Shown piece after piece: positions 37,509-47,800 of a stretch of 64,000 nt of DNA. A program made the position numbers and the translations under genes. Origin of the DNA: Brevibacillus laterosporus DSM 25 (GTDB lineage: Bacteria > Bacillota > Bacilli > Brevibacillales > Brevibacillaceae); the NCBI RefSeq assembly GCF_002706795.1, contig NZ_CP017705.1, positions 5,121,501 through 5,185,500 of the forward strand, read 5' to 3'. The notes beneath the pieces were generated by a model. That model saw only the letters and a program-made list of their open reading frames with translations, ran no database searches and had not been told where the DNA came from. The stretch's first letter is position 1; every line of letters begins with the position of its first letter.

Positions 37509-39038
37509 TCACCTATCTGTTGGATCAGTAGCCTTTTTCTTCTTTTCCTGTATTGGTCTTGCACTATGAGGCCTGGTTGTCAAATATTTTGGGGCTGCAA
37601 GTACAATAGCATCTTTCCATTCTTTCATTCGAACCGGCGAAAGTGGCGAACCATACGGCATCCCAATCGAAGTAAGTGTAATGAGGTGGATAAACATGAT
37701 CATTAAACCCATAATAATCCCTACATAACCAAAGAAGTAAGCAAGCATCATCATGGGGAAACGAAGTAGACGAATGGTAGACGACATATCGTAGTAAGGG
37801 ATGATAAAGGAAGCGATTGCTGTGATGGATACCACAATCACCATAATATTACTCACGATACCAGCCTGTACCGCAGCCTGCCCGATTACAATACCACCCA
37901 CAATACTTACCGTTTGGCCAATCGGACCTGGTAAACGAAGGCCTGCTTCCCGAAGCATTTCCAATGACAACTCCATTACTAAAGCCTCTAATACTGGCGG
38001 AAACGGCACTTTTTCTCTGGATTCCCCAATGGATAACAGCAGCTTTAACGGAATCACTTCAAAGTGAAATGAAATTGTCGCTACATAAAATGCTGGAAGC
38101 ACAAGAGAGATCATAAAAGCAATATAACGGAGCACTCGCACAAACGAGGCTAGTAGCCAATTGACATTATAATCATCCTTCGTTTGCAAAAAACCAATCA
38201 GGTTCATCGGTGCAATAAGTACACCTGGAGAACGATCCATAATGATTGCTATCCGTCCTTGTAAAATTTGCATCGCAGTTGTGTCAGGCCGTTCTGTAAC
38301 TAAAAACTGCGGAAATACTGTGAATGTATTCTTCGAGATTAATTGCTGTAATTCCCCGATATTAATAATGACATCTTGACTCAGTGCTTGAATGCGTCGT
38401 TCTAATTCCTCGATGACCTCTGGGTTAGCTACATCCCCCAAGTAAGCCATCGTAATATTGACTTTTCCCCGCTCTCCAATTTTCATCTGCCGAAGCTTTA
38501 ATTCGGGGCTAGGTATGTATCTACGTAACAAACCAAGGTTTTTCGAGGCATTCTCAACAAAGCCATCATGCGCGCCTTTAATCGTTGGCTCAAGGTATGG
38601 CTCTTCAATAGACCGATCTGGATATGAAATTGTACTGACCTGATATGCTGTGGCATGGTTATTAAACAACAAGATGCTTTTACCTATGAGCAAGCTATGT
38701 TCAATCATCTCAAATGAGTGTGTTGGCTTCATTTCACAGCTTACTAACGAAGACTCCTCAATCTGTGTAAGTGAGATCATGTCCTTTAATATAGGAGAAA
38801 GTACATCTTCATAGATCAGCTTTTTATTAGATAGTTCCTCCATATATAAAATGGCGGCTTCTTCCCCTTGATTCCACGAAAAGCGCTGTACTGTAAGATC
38901 TGGCATCTGATCAAGCTTGGACAGTATTTGATTTATATTGTCTTCAAGCGATGTCGTAACTCGGTCATTTTGGATTTTGGAATCAGTGTACGTGAGACCT
39001 TTTCTCATACTTCGTTCAAAAAAAGGATGTTTGGGCAT
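37509..39038 (-). CDS. Spore germinant receptor A subunit
   Basis: 509 residues. A soluble N-terminal domain of about 270 residues is followed by the highly conserved GerA-family block (TERPDTTAMQILQGRIAIIMDRSPGVLIAP) and a membrane part with five or six helices (ALVMELSLEMLREAGLRLPGPIGQTVSIVGGIVIGQAAVQAGIVS). A-subunit oligomers are thought to form the ion channel that opens at germination. The start is preceded by GAGGTGATTGC. A sigma-G-like promoter lies about 35 bases upstream. Confidence 0.95.
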   Translation of the reverse strand: MPKHPFFERSMRKGLTYTDSKIQNDRVTTSLEDNINQILSKLDQMPDLTVQRFSWNQGEEAAILYMEELSNKKLIYEDVLSPILKDMISLTQIEESSLVSCEMKPTHSFEMIEHSLLIGKSILLFNNHATAYQVSTISYPDRSIEEPYLEPTIKGAHDGFVENASKNLGLLRRYIPSPELKLRQMKIGERGKVNITMAYLGDVANPEVIEELERRIQALSQDVIINIGELQQLISKNTFTVFPQFLVTERPDTTAMQILQGRIAIIMDRSPGVLIAPMNLIGFLQTKDDYNVNWLLASFVRVLRYIAFMISLVLPAFYVATISFHFEVIPLKLLLSIGESREKVPFPPVLEALVMELSLEMLREAGLRLPGPIGQTVSIVGGIVIGQAAVQAGIVSNIMVIVVSITAIASFIIPYYDMSSTIRLLRFPMMMLAYFFGYVGIIMGLMIMFIHLITLTSIGMPYGSPLSPVRMKEWKDAIVLAAPKYLTTRPHSARPIQEKKKKATDPTDR

Positions 39039-39071
39039 GCAATCACCTCTACATGTCCTTAGACTGTATGT

Positions 39072-39101
39072 TAAGTATGCACCACTAGTGGGATATTATG
39101 C
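39072..39101 (-). promoter_or_regulatory. Sigma-G-like promoter of the germination operon
   Basis: On the minus strand GCATA and CATACTTA are separated by 17 bases, close to the forespore sigma-G consensus (GHATR and CATnnTA). Forespore expression is what is known for germinant receptor operons. Confidence 0.5.
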
Positions 39102-39183
39102 ACATGGCAGAAAATCTTGGATATTATTCTTTTATAAATTGTAGAAAAATATTCCTACAAACTCGATCTACCTCGAAGAAGAT

Positions 39184-39233
39184 AAAAAAAGTGCAGGAGC
39201 AGGAGATGATTACCTTGCTACTACACTTTTTTT
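39184..39233 (-). terminator. Terminator of the NRPS operon
   Basis: AAAAAAAGTG pairs with CACTTTTTTT, extended inward by further pairs (AGCA/TGCT). It lies 10 bases after the stop of the last NRPS gene, so nothing further downstream belongs to that operon. Confidence 0.85.
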
Positions 39234-39242
39234 GACGTTTCT

Positions 39243-42200
39243 TTAAAAATCGAATTCCTCATCCTCAAAAGCATCTGTTTGAGCTGACGAATTGCGTTCA
39301 CCTGAGTTAAATTCAAGCTCAAAGCTAGCAATCGTCTTGTCAAAGCGAGATGGGAGTTGCTTCATAATCTGTAAATACGCTTGCCCTAAGATTTCAGCCG
39401 TTTCTCGTTTGAACAAGTTACTTGAATAATACAGATCAAATAATAAGCCATCAGGAGTCTCAACGGCAATGATTGATAAATCCATTTTGGAGGTATTATC
39501 CGAAAAGTCATAGGCTGTATAAGTTAATTCTTCCGATTCTATCTTTGCTTGGTTCATATTTTGTAGAGTAAACATGGTTTGAAATAGTGGAGTCCGACTC
39601 GAATCTCTTGGTATTTTGAGTTTTTCTACTAAAGCATCAAAAGGATAATCCTGGTGATCAAACCCTTGAAGGGTTCGTATCTTTATTTCTGTAAAGAATT
39701 CTGCAAATGTTTTCGAAGCTTTAGGATAGTTACGCATTGGTAATGTGTTAATAAACATCCCTACTACTCTTTCCAGATCAGCATGCTGTCTCCCTGCTAC
39801 AGGAGTACCAACAACGATATCCTCCTGTCCTGTACACTTGAACAACAATATATTATATGCCGCTAACAGAATCATATATAAGGTAGATCCACTATCTTGG
39901 ACGATTCGATTAAGTTCATCACTCTCAGCCTTAGAAAGCATAAAGGAAATTCTGTCCCCTACGTTTGTACGTATTCGAGGACGTGGATAATCCGTCAACA
40001 AGCGAAGAGTTGGAAGTTCACCAGCGAACGTATCCAACCAATACAATTCTTGTTTTTTTACTTGCTCAGAAGCAAACCATTGATTCTGCCAATGTGTAAA
40101 ATCTTTATATTGTATCGGTAGTGGCAAAAGCTCCTGTCCTTTATATAAGTCGATAACATCTTCGACTAAGATTCCCATAGATATACCATCAGAAATGATA
40201 TGGTGCATGTCCATGATCAAAAAATAACGATCTGGACCTAGCTCATACAAGCCGACGCGAAACAAAGGGGCCTGTGATAAATGGAATGGTTTTACGAATT
40301 CTCTAATTAAATCAATAACCTCATCCTCTTGTATTTTGCGTTGACTCATTTGAAATTTTACCTGTTTATGTACTCGTTGAACCTGCTCTTCCCCTTGCCA
40401 CTCAAAAGAGGTACGGAGTGCTTCATGACGCTCGATGAGTCGAATAAGAGCTGTCTCAAAACGTTCTGGATTGACTGGTCCTTCAATAATTACGCAGGAA
40501 GGAATGTTATAGCTTGTATCCCCTTGATTTAGTTCGTCAACAATCAACATTCGCTTTTGGGCAGCAGAGATTGGGTAATACGGCCTCTCTTCGACTGGTT
40601 CCAATGGAATTTGGATAAAGGCAGAGTCACCAGACACTTCAATCAACTGCGCCAATAACTCAATGGTGGGATTATCAAAGATTTGTTTAATTGAAAGACT
40701 CACATTGAATTCTTTGTACAGGATAGTTACTAGCATCATTGCCTTAAGGGAATGACCTCCTATCCGGAAAAAATTATCATGTCTCCCGATTTTTTCGAGT
40801 TTTAAAATGTTTTTCCAAATTCTTAGCAATTCTTCTTGCAGAGGAGTATTTGCAACTTCATATGAAGTAAATGAAGTAAGGTAATCTTGTAATTGAGTCA
40901 GTGCCAACCGATTGATTTTCCCATTTGGAGTAAGTGGAAATTCAGGCAACTGCATAAATTGAGAAGGAATCATATATTCTGGTAAATGACTTTGAGCAAA
41001 ATTAGAAATTAGATCAAGAGTCACTTCATTCTCTGACACGAAATAAGCAGCCAAATATTTCATCCCGTGTTCGTCTGTTTTATCAAGAACAATAACTTCT
41101 CTCATGCCAGGGTATTGTAAAAGCCTTGCTTCTATTTCCCCCAGCTCGATACGAAAACCTCGAATCTTTACTTGATGATCAATCCTCCCAATAAATTCAA
41201 GATCGCCATTTTTTAGCCAACGCATCAGATCACCTGTTCTATAGACACGTGGTACGCTTAAATGAGGTGTATCGATAAAACGCTCATTTGTTAGCTCTGG
41301 AGCGTTAAAATAACCATTTCCCACCCCTTCTCCACCAATACATAGTTCACCTGGAATCCCCGGTGGAAGCAACTGCAAATATTTATCTAAAATATAAAAC
41401 TTGGCGTTGTGAATTGGTTTGCCCACAGGAACCGTAGTAATTTGATGTAATTCTTCCTTATTCAAAATATGGTATCCAGAAATATCTGTACACTCTGTTG
41501 GGCCATATGTGTTTGAGAGCTCCGCTTTGAAATGGGGCGATTTGATCCAAGACTGTAGATTACCCATGTTGATCGGTTCACCACCAAGACTAATGTGGCG
41601 AATACTTCTTAGCTTAACAAAATCATCGTCGATATTTCCATGAACCAAGGGGTAAAAGGCACTAGGAGCGCAATTGATCATTGTTATCTGCTCTTTATCG
41701 ATCACGGTAGAAATATGACGATAATCATATGGACCCGGAGAATAGATTATCAATCTCCCTCCAACTAGTAACACACTAAACAAATTTTTTTGTGCCAAAT
41801 CAAAACTGCTAGGTGCAATTAACAGCGCCCGTTCATTTTCTGAAAACGACAATTTGTTGATATGCCAGTATAATAGATTGACAAACGAATGGTGTTTGAT
41901 CATGGCTCCTTTTGGATTGCCTGTAGAACCTGATGTATAGAGAACATACAGAAGATTTTCAGGTTGATAAAGTAGATTCAAATTTTCAGTACGAACATTT
42001 GATTGCGTCAAAATATCTTCGATGATAAAAGTGCGAGCCTGTTTTAGATTGCCGTTGTCTTTATGTTTTTGCTGGGTTAGTATCACAGAAGTTTGAGAAT
42101 GGATAAGCAAATAGTTAATTCGTTCTTTTGGATAATCCGGGTCCACTTGTAGGTATGTAGCACCTGATTTGATAATACCAAGGATGCCAATTAATAATTC

Positions 42201-43199
42201 AAGAGAACGTTCCACCATAAAACCGACAATCGTATCTTCATTAACCCCTTGTTCATGTAAGAACCAAGCTACTTGATTCGCCCGATGGTTTAATTCACGA
42301 TAGGTTAATTGTTTCCCTTCGAATACAACAGCGATCCTATCAGGCGTACGTTCTACCTGGTCTTCGAAAAGCTGGGATACCGACTTATGGCGCGGATAGT
42401 CAAAACTACTCGAGTTAAAATCATAAAGTAATTGATGACGTTCAGCTTCACTTAAAAATGAAATCTCCATTAAGCTTCTATCAGGTTCTCTCATCACTTC
42501 AGAGAGATAATTCTCTACATGATGAACGATCATTTGCATGCGGTCATAACTATACAAACTAGCATTATATTCAAGAGTGAGTTGTAGATTACCCTTATTC
42601 TGAGAAAAGATAAATAGCGAATCAGCTTTTATTTGGCTAACGCTATTTTTCTCGTGGATGTCTTCTAACATAATGCAAGTATTGCACAATGGAAATATAC
42701 CATCTTCAACCTGCAATCCAGATTTTTTTATTATCTGGTGAAATGGATAGTTTGAATTTTGACTCGCTTCATTGATTTTTTTACTCATTTGCATCAATAA
42801 ATGTTTAAAAGTCATCTCATTACGTTGTACCTGAATACGCAGCGGTAGTAATTTGTTTACGGTCTTCAATTCTTTCTTTTGTTTAAAAACAGGCATACTA
42901 AAAACAATATCCTCTGTTTCGGTATAACGTGAAAGAATATCTGCAAGGACAGTTGCAAGAATAGTCAATATCGCGTATGGAGATTGATTTGCAATCATCC
43001 GAATTTTTTCTGTTATCACTTCCGAAAACGAATAAGTGATAACCCCCTTTTGGAATTCATCCAACGATGTACGCAAAAATTCGATAGGAAACGTAGAAAG
43101 CACACTAATCCCGTTCATCTGATCTAGCCAGTATACTTCTTCTTTTTCTAATTTTTCATTGGAGAGTATGAGATTTTCTGTAATTTTGCTAGTCGTCAT
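39243..43199 (-). CDS. NRPS, C'-A-T-C (half condensation start, terminal condensation domain)
   Basis: About 1318 residues. Residues 1-260 are only the C-lobe of a condensation domain (starts MTTSKITENLILSNEKLEKEEVYWLDQM, no HHxxxDG). The A domain (about 275-790) has VLYTSGSTGNPKGAM, TYGPTE, YRTGDLM, GRIDHQVKIRGFRIE and NGKINR. My hand-read specificity code is DLKNSGTDIK, for which I assign no substrate. The carrier serine is in DNFFRIGGHSLKA. A full condensation domain (MDMHHIISDGIS) ends the protein, with a tail EDEEFDF. There is no thioesterase or reductase. I choose the start at 43199, which follows AGGAGG by 9 bases; the longer frame upstream lacks a site and overlaps the hydrolase gene. 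It is the last gene before the terminator. Confidence 0.93.
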   Translation of the reverse strand: MTTSKITENLILSNEKLEKEEVYWLDQMNGISVLSTFPIEFLRTSLDEFQKGVITYSFSEVITEKIRMIANQSPYAILTILATVLADILSRYTETEDIVFSMPVFKQKKELKTVNKLLPLRIQVQRNEMTFKHLLMQMSKKINEASQNSNYPFHQIIKKSGLQVEDGIFPLCNTCIMLEDIHEKNSVSQIKADSLFIFSQNKGNLQLTLEYNASLYSYDRMQMIVHHVENYLSEVMREPDRSLMEISFLSEAERHQLLYDFNSSSFDYPRHKSVSQLFEDQVERTPDRIAVVFEGKQLTYRELNHRANQVAWFLHEQGVNEDTIVGFMVERSLELLIGILGIIKSGATYLQVDPDYPKERINYLLIHSQTSVILTQQKHKDNGNLKQARTFIIEDILTQSNVRTENLNLLYQPENLLYVLYTSGSTGNPKGAMIKHHSFVNLLYWHINKLSFSENERALLIAPSSFDLAQKNLFSVLLVGGRLIIYSPGPYDYRHISTVIDKEQITMINCAPSAFYPLVHGNIDDDFVKLRSIRHISLGGEPINMGNLQSWIKSPHFKAELSNTYGPTECTDISGYHILNKEELHQITTVPVGKPIHNAKFYILDKYLQLLPPGIPGELCIGGEGVGNGYFNAPELTNERFIDTPHLSVPRVYRTGDLMRWLKNGDLEFIGRIDHQVKIRGFRIELGEIEARLLQYPGMREVIVLDKTDEHGMKYLAAYFVSENEVTLDLISNFAQSHLPEYMIPSQFMQLPEFPLTPNGKINRLALTQLQDYLTSFTSYEVANTPLQEELLRIWKNILKLEKIGRHDNFFRIGGHSLKAMMLVTILYKEFNVSLSIKQIFDNPTIELLAQLIEVSGDSAFIQIPLEPVEERPYYPISAAQKRMLIVDELNQGDTSYNIPSCVIIEGPVNPERFETALIRLIERHEALRTSFEWQGEEQVQRVHKQVKFQMSQRKIQEDEVIDLIREFVKPFHLSQAPLFRVGLYELGPDRYFLIMDMHHIISDGISMGILVEDVIDLYKGQELLPLPIQYKDFTHWQNQWFASEQVKKQELYWLDTFAGELPTLRLLTDYPRPRIRTNVGDRISFMLSKAESDELNRIVQDSGSTLYMILLAAYNILLFKCTGQEDIVVGTPVAGRQHADLERVVGMFINTLPMRNYPKASKTFAEFFTEIKIRTLQGFDHQDYPFDALVEKLKIPRDSSRTPLFQTMFTLQNMNQAKIESEELTYTAYDFSDNTSKMDLSIIAVETPDGLLFDLYYSSNLFKRETAEILGQAYLQIMKQLPSRFDKTIASFELEFNSGERNSSAQTDAFEDEEFDF

Positions 43200-43255
43200 G
43201 AATGAAAGCCTCCTAGAGGTGCAAGATAGATTACTCCTATTTTGAATAGAGATAA

Positions 43256-44863
43256 TTACCGATGTAATCGTTCCATTTTCCAAGTGCCATGTAGATAAAA
43301 ATAGGGAACCTGCCCTTGTTCATCGATGTGAAATTGTACCGATTTAAAAGTATCACTCACGAATAAACCATGTTCAATTGGGATAAGAACATCTGTAATC
43401 CCATCCTCTTCCATGATGAGCTTATTATCTTGGTAGGTTACATGATAAACCCAGTCTGGAAATCCGTGATGTGAATAGGTTCCACAACAAGCTTCTAGTG
43501 CCTCTTCTGATAGAGACGTCCTACCAGATGGCATTAAGTAACGATGACAACGATTGTTGTTTATCATAAGATACTGCACGCAGCCATCTTCTTCCCTTAT
43601 CACTCCCATATTCATCACATGGTTACCCTCTTCGTCATAACCCTGTAAGAAATCGCTTGTCTTAATCTGAAGCGTAATTCGTTGGTTATTTAAGATCAGC
43701 AGAGACTGATCTTCCTTCGTAATTTCTGCAATCCCCACATTAGTTCCAAAGAAGGTTCCTGCGATACCTAAGCAATCCTCCTCGTTACTACTACCTTTGA
43801 ATAATTCTTTTGAGGTTTTTACGTGAGCATGCGGCAATTGTAATTGATCAAAAACGAGACGGGTGATCTTGTCATGTTGGAAGGGGCGATTATTAAGGAT
43901 AATTACAGCACTCCCAGCCTCTGTGTGCATAACAAAATCAGCACTATAGCTACTAATATCGCCAAAATGCCGGGAGATGCGAAGTCCATTTTCTGTTTCT
44001 TGCAAGAAAAACCCCAACCCAAATCCACTTTGATACGTGTTATAGAGTGGTGTGTTATATTCGTGCATTTGCTGAATGGATTCAGATTGAAGTAATTGCT
44101 TACCCAAGTAGCATCCCTTATTCATATGTAAGAGGGCAAACTTAGCCAAATCTGTGACTGTTGACATTGCAAAAAAAGATGGATAATATGCTGTATTCTC
44201 TAAAAAGCGATGCAATACACAAATCTGATCATCATCTATATAATGTGGCAGCGCTAGTGAGTGTGTCATTGCAAACAGCGGATCGTATGTACTACTGTTC
44301 ATTTTTAGAGGTGAAAAAACCAGTTCTTGCATTAAAGTAGCAAATGTTTTTCCAGTAACCTCTTCTGCTACACAGCCTGCTAGATTGTAATGAAAATTAC
44401 TATATGTATGAAGCTTTCCTGGTGGTGCCATCAATTTCATTTTTGAAAGCTCCTCAGATACATGTCGACGTAAACCATCTGATTCTCTACTCCCGAGATA
44501 GTCTCCCCCGTTGCTGAATCCTGCTGAATGGCTCAATAAAGTACGAAGGGTTAACAGAGCATTGTAGGCTGGATTTTGAAGTGAAAACCAGGGAATGTAA
44601 TTTATGATTGGAGTATCTAAATCAAGAAGCCCATTCTCTACTAATTTCATGATCAACGTAGACGTAAACAACTTAGAAATCGAACCTATACGAAATAAAG
44701 TCTGAGGACTTATAGCTACTCCTGAGTCTTGCACACTAGTAACACCAAATCCATTTGCATATATTAATTCCTTATTATGAATGATGGCGATGGCCAGACC
44801 CGGTACACGGGCCTGCTCCATTTCCATCATGATTTGATGCTCAAGCTCTTTTATAAGTAGCAT
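43256..44863 (-). CDS. Serine hydrolase (beta-lactamase/class C PBP fold) within the NRPS operon
   Basis: 535 residues. The N-terminal part (about 1-350) is a beta-lactamase-like serine hydrolase with the SxxK nucleophile in RIGSISKLFTSTL and YSN in HTYSNFHYNLAG. The C-terminal 180 residues look like the beta-rich domain often attached to such esterases or peptidases. There is no signal peptide or membrane helix, so it should be cytosolic. This differs from ClbP/ZmaM-type prodrug peptidases, which are membrane-anchored. It may hydrolyse a peptide or ester bond, tailor or release the product, or give self-protection. It lies between two NRPS genes, 21 and 56 bases away, so it is part of the operon. 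The start follows GGAGAG. Confidence 0.88.
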   Translation of the reverse strand: MLLIKELEHQIMMEMEQARVPGLAIAIIHNKELIYANGFGVTSVQDSGVAISPQTLFRIGSISKLFTSTLIMKLVENGLLDLDTPIINYIPWFSLQNPAYNALLTLRTLLSHSAGFSNGGDYLGSRESDGLRRHVSEELSKMKLMAPPGKLHTYSNFHYNLAGCVAEEVTGKTFATLMQELVFSPLKMNSSTYDPLFAMTHSLALPHYIDDDQICVLHRFLENTAYYPSFFAMSTVTDLAKFALLHMNKGCYLGKQLLQSESIQQMHEYNTPLYNTYQSGFGLGFFLQETENGLRISRHFGDISSYSADFVMHTEAGSAVIILNNRPFQHDKITRLVFDQLQLPHAHVKTSKELFKGSSNEEDCLGIAGTFFGTNVGIAEITKEDQSLLILNNQRITLQIKTSDFLQGYDEEGNHVMNMGVIREEDGCVQYLMINNNRCHRYLMPSGRTSLSEEALEACCGTYSHHGFPDWVYHVTYQDNKLIMEEDGITDVLIPIEHGLFVSDTFKSVQFHIDEQGQVPYFYLHGTWKMERLHR

Positions 44864-44884
44864 ACAAATCTCTCCTTCTTATTC

Positions 44885-47800
44885 CTATAAATGCTCTAGA
44901 TAATCAGCCAACTCTTCAATTGAGAGCGTATCATTTCCCACATCACTTGGAGTGATTTCTTTTCCTTCCTTATTGAGACAATGGTTGATAATTTCAAGCA
45001 GATGTTTTTTGTATAAAGCAATAATATTTTGTACTGTGCTGGAATCGTACATGTTTTGGTTATATTCAAAGTGAAGACGTAAAGAACTATCTTGGATGAT
45101 ACCCACAATTTCAAAATTGTACTGTCTCTCCACTTTGTGACTTAGGGTTGGCCCTGTACTATAAGGTGAGATTTTAAAGGCATCAGTTGAGATATCTTGA
45201 TCAAATTGCCCCAGGTAATTGAACATAATTTGGGGTTTTATAATAAGATGGCTCGCTTCCCCTTTGTCAGCAGATGTTAAGTAACGTAAGATACCATAGC
45301 CAATTCCCTTATTCGGAACCTTTCGTAGATATTCTTTTGTATATTTAATATGATAGGCGATATCTTCTTCTTTTGTTTCAAGCAACACAGGATAAAGAGA
45401 AGTGAACCAGCCAACCGTCCGTGAAATGTCTATATTTTCACTGATTGGCTCCCGACCATGGCCCTCTAAATGTATGAAGGTGCGACTTTCACCAGTCCAC
45501 TCTCTCATCGTAAGAGCAAGAGCCGTCAATAATATGTCATTTATTTCCGTATTGTAGGTATGGTGAACTTCTTTTAACAAATGGTTAGTCTCTTCCGGAT
45601 TAAGATGCATAGTTAATGTCTTACTATCCTGCATACAATCATCGATTACAATATGATCCTGAGGTAAGGATACCATCGGTACGTTAGCCAGCTGTTCCCA
45701 ATAAGAAGATTCTTTTCGTAAGGTTTGACTATTGGCATAAACATGTAGTTCTGTTGACCATTCTTTAAAAGAATCCGTCTTATCCTGAAAATAAATCGCC
45801 TCTCCATTTAGTACCTGCATATAGCCACTTGCAAGATCTTCAAGCAGAATTCGCCAAGATATTCCGTCAACTACAAGGTGATGAATAGCTATCAACAAAT
45901 GGTCACCGTGATCCGTTTTAAAGTGTCCAATCGCCATCAATGGACCTGTGCTAAGATCAAATCCAGCCTGAATATTAGATGCTTCGGCTTCGAGCGTATC
46001 TGGTGTCACATGCTTACCCCTGAAATCTATCAATGTATAATCAAACAGCCAATCGGTAAGTCCACGGATATTCTGTATTACTTGCTCCCCTTCTACATGA
46101 AAAGTCATACGCAGGGCATCATGGTGTTCGACGAGTCGTGTAAATACCTTTTGTAGTAATAGCTCGTCCCAGCCTTGTTCATGATGAATCATGACTGCAT
46201 GATTGTAGTGATGGGCATCTGTTACATTTTGCTGAAAGAACCAATGTTGAATAGGCGTTAAACGTACGTTCCCCTCAACCAATTGGTTAGTTGTCCGTTT
46301 CGTTTTAATTTGTTTCACATACATAGACAGTTCTCTGATAGTTGGGTATTTGAATAAATCGTTAATTTGGATTTTATATTGATATTTTTGAATTAAGGAA
46401 GACACTTGTATCGCTCGTATCGAATCTCCACCTAGAGAGAAAAAATTGTCATGGACGCTTACATTATTAACACCAAGGACTTTTTGCCAAACAGCAACTA
46501 ATACATCCTCTTTATCATTGGAAGCCTCCACATATTCAACGCCCGTGTCTATCAATGTCCAGTCTATCGGTAAGGCACTCCGATCTATTTTACCGTTTGG
46601 TGTTAAGGGTAATTGTTCCAAGGATACAAAATAAGCAGGGATCATGTAGCTAGGTAACCTCTCCGCAAGGAAACTGCGAAGCTGGGTCACATTTTTGTTT
46701 ATTTGATTTGTTCCCATTTTCCAGACAATATAGGCAACGAGTTGTTTATCATCATTTTCATCCATTTGAGTAGTAACCGCTGTTTCTGCAATATCTTCAT
46801 GTTTAAGGATTGCTGTTTCAATCTCACCCAACTCCATGCGATAGCCACGTATTTTGACCTGGTAGTCTTTCCGATCAATAAATTCGAGTGTTCCATCTGC
46901 TCGATATCGTCCTAAGTCACCTGTTTGGTACAAACGAGAACGTGGATCAGAAGAAAATGGATTCGGAATAAATTTCTCTCGAGTCAAATTCTCTTTATTC
47001 CAATAACCCTTCACTACTCCTTTTCCACCGATATAAATTTCACCGATAACCCCTATCGGTAGAAGATGATGGTGCTCATCAAGAATGAAAATCTGGGTGT
47101 TAGCTATCGGTTTTCCAATGTAGGCAATTTGCTCTGTGTCAGCTATTTTATGGATCGCCGACCAAATTGTTGTTTCTGTCGGACCATACATATTGTAAAT
47201 GTTTGCCTTTGTTTGCCTTTGTAGCTGTTGCATCAGTGACGAAGGGAAAGCCTCACCGCCCACTAATAAGGTCTCTAGAGATTGTAAAAATTTCTGAGAG
47301 CTAGGATCAGCGGCAATCATCTTGAGCCTTGATGGCGTAGTTTGCATCATGGTTATCGGTCGAATTCGTGAAACTGTGGCGCCAGATAAAGCTTCATTCT
47401 CGCCTTTTTTAGCGTACCTATCCTTGAAAGCAGCTAAGTGATGCAAACTTTGAACAACAGAGGCATGATCAATACCAAAATCAAGTAAACAAGCGATCTC
47501 AGTTACACCGATATGATAGAGCTGCTCAACTAATTTATTGCAAGTCTCTGGTGTACCAAGTAAGGTTGCCGTATTCCAATAGCGTTGGAAAGCAACTTCT
47601 AAAATTTGCTCAATATCCTCCTCTGATACGTTGTTCATGTCTAGCATATCTGTGCCGATGTTAAGATTTTTAGCCAAATTACGTATTAAGCTGACACTAG
47701 ATCTTAGATAATCACAAAACGGTTTTTTTACTTTGTCATGTACATACTCAATATCATCATCAATAAAGGTATGCAGCATGATAGAAATTTTGAATAGCTT

